Shown here: positions 6,094-8,280 of the stretch, piece after piece
Layout: every line of letters starts with the position of its first letter
Position numbering within the stretch: position 1 is the first letter of the stretch
Assembly: GCA_004558185.1 (NCBI GenBank)
Contig: SFDP01000068.1
Location: 1-8,280, forward strand
DNA from: Lachnospiraceae bacterium
GTDB lineage: Bacteria > Bacillota > Clostridia > Lachnospirales > Lachnospiraceae
Reading direction: 5' to 3'
Length of the DNA: 8,280 nt
The notes under the pieces: model-generated
Database searches by the model: none
What the model was told of the DNA's origin: nothing
The model's input: the letters and a program-made list of their open reading frames with translations, nothing else
Program-made: the position numbers and the translations under genes

Positions 6094-7962
6094 ATGGTGA
6101 GAAAAGGAATAGCAGCATGCATTATAGTGATTATATTTTTATCAATCATTTTTATATGGAAACAGTCTCAGGAATTGGTGGAAGGGAAAGCTGTTGAAAA
6201 ACAGAAAGTGCATGAAGATTATCTAAAAGTTGTCAGGCAGAGCGGATCAGAAGTTGATGTAAAAAGGGAACAAGAGCCTGTAGAAGAATTTTCAGAAGAG
6301 GAAAAGATACAGAAGATAGAGCAAGGCTGGTCGAAAGGGAATTCTGATGAAGAGGCAGAGAAACGAGAGTATGAGGGAAATTATCTTGGTTACAGCCTAT
6401 ACAGTTGGCAGACGGATTACTGGTATAAGGAGGATTTAGCCTATTTAGTAGAGGAAGACTATGTGGGAAAAGGAATATTTGTTTCTGAGTATATTAGCGA
6501 GTCAGAAGTATTTTTAGGGAGAGTTTTACAGCAGGCGATTGAGAAGAGGGGAAAGCACGATGATGCACTAAGTTCTTATTTTACCCCTTATGCCAGGCAG
6601 CAGCTTGCAGAAGTGGAATGGGAGCTGCTGGAAGACGCTTGGATTTGCCAACCCTATGATTATTTCCGTGACTATACGATTACTTATCCTTATGGAGAGC
6701 CACATTATCGATTCTACTACAGTTTCTTTTCCGATTTAAAAAAAATGGAGCAAACCGAAGAAGAAGTAAATGAAGTTGGCGTCGAGCTTTTGCTGAATAG
6801 CGAAGGGCAGATTTACTATATCGATATTAATATTTCCACAGTAAGCCCGAAGGAAACAGGGACAACCTACTACATTTATACGGATCCCCTTTGTGTTGAT
6901 TTATATGGTGAAATAATCATTCGGGAAGGAGAAAAACGAGAAGGCTTACTTTTTGATTTTGAACGCTACTACAGACGGGGAATGGGGCCCGAAACCGCAT
7001 ATGAAGAAGAATTGGGAGGATTCTTTCGTGATGGGGACATGGCAGTAGGGGCAGAGCAATTAAAAGAGATGCTGGTGGATATGCTAAAGAGCCAGGGAGC
7101 GAATGGAAGCCAGTATGAGACATGGTTTGAAGAAAGCTACACTTATGAAGACTTTTTGAATGCAGACTGGCAGGCAGCAGGAAAAGACTGGATTGCGGCC
7201 AGGGAATATGACTGCCTTTATTTTGATGATGTTCAGGAACTGGGCTATGTAAAGTTTGAATATTATTTTTATCCGGACTTTGTCAGGATGAACACCACAG
7301 AAGCTATGGCTGTGGTGGTCAGTGGTGGACTGTCGGTCTCGGACGGAGAACTGTCTTATGTTGATGTGCTGGCCTTCCCCATAACGCAGGAGGAATATGA
7401 AGGAGTGAAGGCTGAAAAAGATCAGGAGGATAAAAAGGTATTGATCGTTGATAAGGGGGAACTTTTAAGCGGAAAAGAAAAAGCTAGTATTCCCATTCCT
7501 GTTTATGAATTGGAGCCTATCCCCATTCAGAAGTATGAGGTTTGGCCTTTTGAAACCTCTTATCAAAGGGAACGAATAAATATGCTTTGGGGATACACAG
7601 ACGCAGCCCAGGTAGCAGATAAGCTGGCCGGATCGTTCTATCAGGATATGGAAAAAGAATATTGGCAGTGGAAGGGAGGAGAAGTGTATAAGCGGCTTAC
7701 CGATGAGGCCTTGAAGAAGGGAGTATATGGAGAACTCGGCTTAATGGAGCAGTTTCAGGAAGAAGGCTGGGAAATGGATGAGGCCTATGACTGCTATTAC
7801 ATCAAGACGAATGAGGTGGCAGAAACACTTCATCTGCAGTATTATTTTTATCCCAGGAATATACTGGGAAATCAAACATTTAGGAAGACACTGATTGTGG
7901 ATGTTTATCTGTCAGAGGATGGAATAGAAGACATGAAGATTAATCAAATCAGAATAAGCTAA
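6094..7962 (+). CDS. 622-residue membrane-anchored protein with three YDC/YYFYPD modules
   Basis: MVRKG is followed by a hydrophobic span (about residues 6-22, IAACIIVIIFLSIIFIW). No lipobox Cys follows the core, so this is best read as an uncleaved N-terminal anchor with the rest outside the membrane. AGGAG (6083-6087) lies six bases before ATG 6094. A highly charged linker (about 25-95) leads to the header KGIFVSEY (126-133). Three copies of the aromatic module follow at about 164-248, 348-428 and 536-619, the last ending the protein. Key residues are W183/W366/W559, YDC at 372-374 and 565-567 (YDY in the first copy), the strands YYFYPDF (390-396) and YYFYP (583-587), and the turns SDGEL and SEDGI. 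A Pro/Ile-rich spacer (SIPIPVYELEPIPIQKYEVW, 465-484) separates modules B and C. It is collinear with the 765-residue lipoprotein but lacks that protein's C-terminal DxDxDG domain. I do not recognise the family and see no catalytic motif. Confidence 0.9.
   Translation: MVRKGIAACIIVIIFLSIIFIWKQSQELVEGKAVEKQKVHEDYLKVVRQSGSEVDVKREQEPVEEFSEEEKIQKIEQGWSKGNSDEEAEKREYEGNYLGYSLYSWQTDYWYKEDLAYLVEEDYVGKGIFVSEYISESEVFLGRVLQQAIEKRGKHDDALSSYFTPYARQQLAEVEWELLEDAWICQPYDYFRDYTITYPYGEPHYRFYYSFFSDLKKMEQTEEEVNEVGVELLLNSEGQIYYIDINISTVSPKETGTTYYIYTDPLCVDLYGEIIIREGEKREGLLFDFERYYRRGMGPETAYEEELGGFFRDGDMAVGAEQLKEMLVDMLKSQGANGSQYETWFEESYTYEDFLNADWQAAGKDWIAAREYDCLYFDDVQELGYVKFEYYFYPDFVRMNTTEAMAVVVSGGLSVSDGELSYVDVLAFPITQEEYEGVKAEKDQEDKKVLIVDKGELLSGKEKASIPIPVYELEPIPIQKYEVWPFETSYQRERINMLWGYTDAAQVADKLAGSFYQDMEKEYWQWKGGEVYKRLTDEALKKGVYGELGLMEQFQEEGWEMDEAYDCYYIKTNEVAETLHLQYYFYPRNILGNQTFRKTLIVDVYLSEDGIEDMKINQIRIS
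6583..6837 (+). repeat. module copy A of the 622-residue protein
   Basis: Residues 164-248. The helix RQQLAEVEWELLEDAW leads to W183. Y188-D189-Y190, the strand YRFYYSFF (205-212) and the turn NSEGQI (235-240) follow. The helix matches EQLKAVDWSELKGKW of the upstream paralogue in the same register. Confidence 0.65.
7135..7377 (+). repeat. module copy B of the 622-residue protein
   Basis: Residues 348-428. W366 is followed six residues later by Y372-D373-C374. The strand KFEYYFYPDF (387-396) and the turn SVSDGELSYV (414-423) follow. This is the cleanest copy and a good query for defining the module. Confidence 0.7.
7699..7950 (+). repeat. module copy C of the 622-residue protein
   Basis: Residues 536-619. 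The segment starts LTDEAL, then a helix leads to GW (W559). Y565-D566-C567 is again six residues on, followed by the strand LQYYFYP (581-587) and the turn LSEDGIEDM (606-614). The protein ends three residues later, so the module forms the C-terminus. Confidence 0.7.
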
Positions 7963-8011
7963 ATATAGAACCTCTAAGTAAGCCGGAGAATTTGGAGGGT
8001 TACAGATAGGA

Positions 8012-8040
8012 GGGATACCAGTTATCTCATTTTGTTTTGT
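8012..8040 (+). terminator. weak rho-independent terminator candidate after the cluster
   Basis: GGGATA (8012-8017) pairs with TATCTC (8023-8028), including one G-T wobble, around the loop CCAGT. ATTTTGTTTTGT follows. It lies 50 bases after the stop of the 622-residue gene, where a terminator is expected. The stem is short and mostly AT, so activity is uncertain. Confidence 0.35.
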
Positions 8041-8042
8041 AT

Positions 8043-8065
8043 TAATTAGATGCTAACACTAATTA
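8043..8065. repeat. short AT-rich inverted repeat next to the transposase relic
   Basis: TAATTAG (8043-8049) and CTAATTA (8059-8065) are perfect 7-base inverted arms around ATGCTAACA. It lies ten bases before the end of the transposase fragment. It may be part of a weak bidirectional termination region or simply a chance AT-rich palindrome. It does not by itself look like an IS end. Confidence 0.3.
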
Positions 8066-8075
8066 TTGAGCTCAC

Positions 8076-8280
8076 TTATGGAGCAAGCAGCTCCACCTTC
8101 TTGCTCCGGTTGCGTTTGATGACAGAATTATCAAGAACCAGAACCTTTACACGCTCCGGTCTTGTAAGTTTATCAAATGCTGCAGTAACTTTAACGGCAA
8201 GAAGAAGCAGAAATTTCTTCCAGTTGTAGGATGCTTCATTTAGAAAGCGATAATAGGTGTTCTTGGAAACAGCCTGGTCT
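8076..8280 (-). pseudogene. IS4-type transposase fragment, truncated at its C-terminal side
   Basis: Read on the minus strand from the window edge, 67 residues are followed by TAA (complement of 8076-8078). The peptide runs AVSKNTYYRFLN, then NWKKFLLLLAVKVTAAFDKL, then VLVLDNSVIKRNRSKKVELLA, then P-stop. This matches my memory of the N-terminal to first-Asp region of IS4-family DDE transposases in Firmicutes, in which a D-D-S-x-x-x-R-x-RSKKVELLA block carries the first catalytic Asp and continues into R-V-x-D-H and the rest of the catalytic domain. Here the reading breaks right after ELLA, and no transposase sequence follows to the left. The remaining catalytic residues are therefore missing and the copy is inactive. 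The second Asp of the D-D-S block is Asn. The N-terminal part continues beyond the window. Confidence 0.75.

Noticed and set aside
5479..7123. Minus-strand frames at 5479-5676, 5664-5897, 5915-6118 and 6917-7123
   Set aside because: They are antisense to the paralogous pair or the gap between them, of low-complexity composition, and without ribosome binding sites or recognisable motifs.
8080..8094. Perfect hairpin GGAGC-AAGCA-GCTCC near the transposase end
   Set aside because: It falls within the coding block for KVELLA and follows from those codons; no T tract follows it on either strand.
1..8280. CRISPR array, tRNA, rRNA, riboswitch or LPxTG sorting signal
   Set aside because: I saw no short regularly spaced direct repeats, no tRNA-like cloverleaf, no long conserved leader, and no LPxTG motif at the end of any exported protein.

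Overview
The window looks like a chromosomal accessory stretch from an AT-rich, low-GC Gram-positive bacterium. A gut-type clostridium such as a member of the Lachnospiraceae is my best guess. That rests on strong AGGAGG-type ribosome binding sites, GTG and ATG starts, two lipobox signal peptides, coding strands rich in purines (Glu and Lys codons), and an IS4-type transposase relic of a kind common in Firmicutes. The taxonomic guess is inference; no marker gene is present.

Layout. Positions 1-144 hold the last 47 codons of an unrecognised gene. Four large genes follow on the plus strand, and each encodes a protein that should leave the cytoplasm: (i) 274-2262, a 662-residue leucine-rich-repeat (LRR) protein with an N-terminal signal or anchor segment; (ii) 2454-3359, a 301-residue lipoprotein; (iii) 3648-5945, a 765-residue lipoprotein; (iv) 6094-7962, a 622-residue protein with a single N-terminal membrane anchor. 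The gaps between them are 104 to 191 bases on the plus strand (after (ii) the gap is partly filled by an overlapping remnant). Each gap carries a short open stretch that reads like the tail of a broken gene. The right end (8076-8280, minus strand) is a transposase fragment cut off just after its first catalytic-site region. A weak hairpin with a T-rich tail separates it from the cluster.

The most interesting point is that proteins (iii) and (iv) are collinear paralogues. Each is built from three copies of one module of about 80 to 90 residues, six copies in all. Its signature is helix, then Trp, then Tyr-Asp-Cys (or a variant), then an aromatic strand of the YYFYPD type, then a turn of the S-x-D-G-x-I type. 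I do not recognise the module as a named family. Protein (iii) also has a C-terminal domain with a DxDxDG loop that (iv) lacks. The LRR protein is itself made of about four copies of a 136- to 161-residue super-repeat. Together the genes look like a cell-surface or envelope island that grew by duplication and carries scars of gene loss and transposition. No enzymatic function can be assigned from the sequence.
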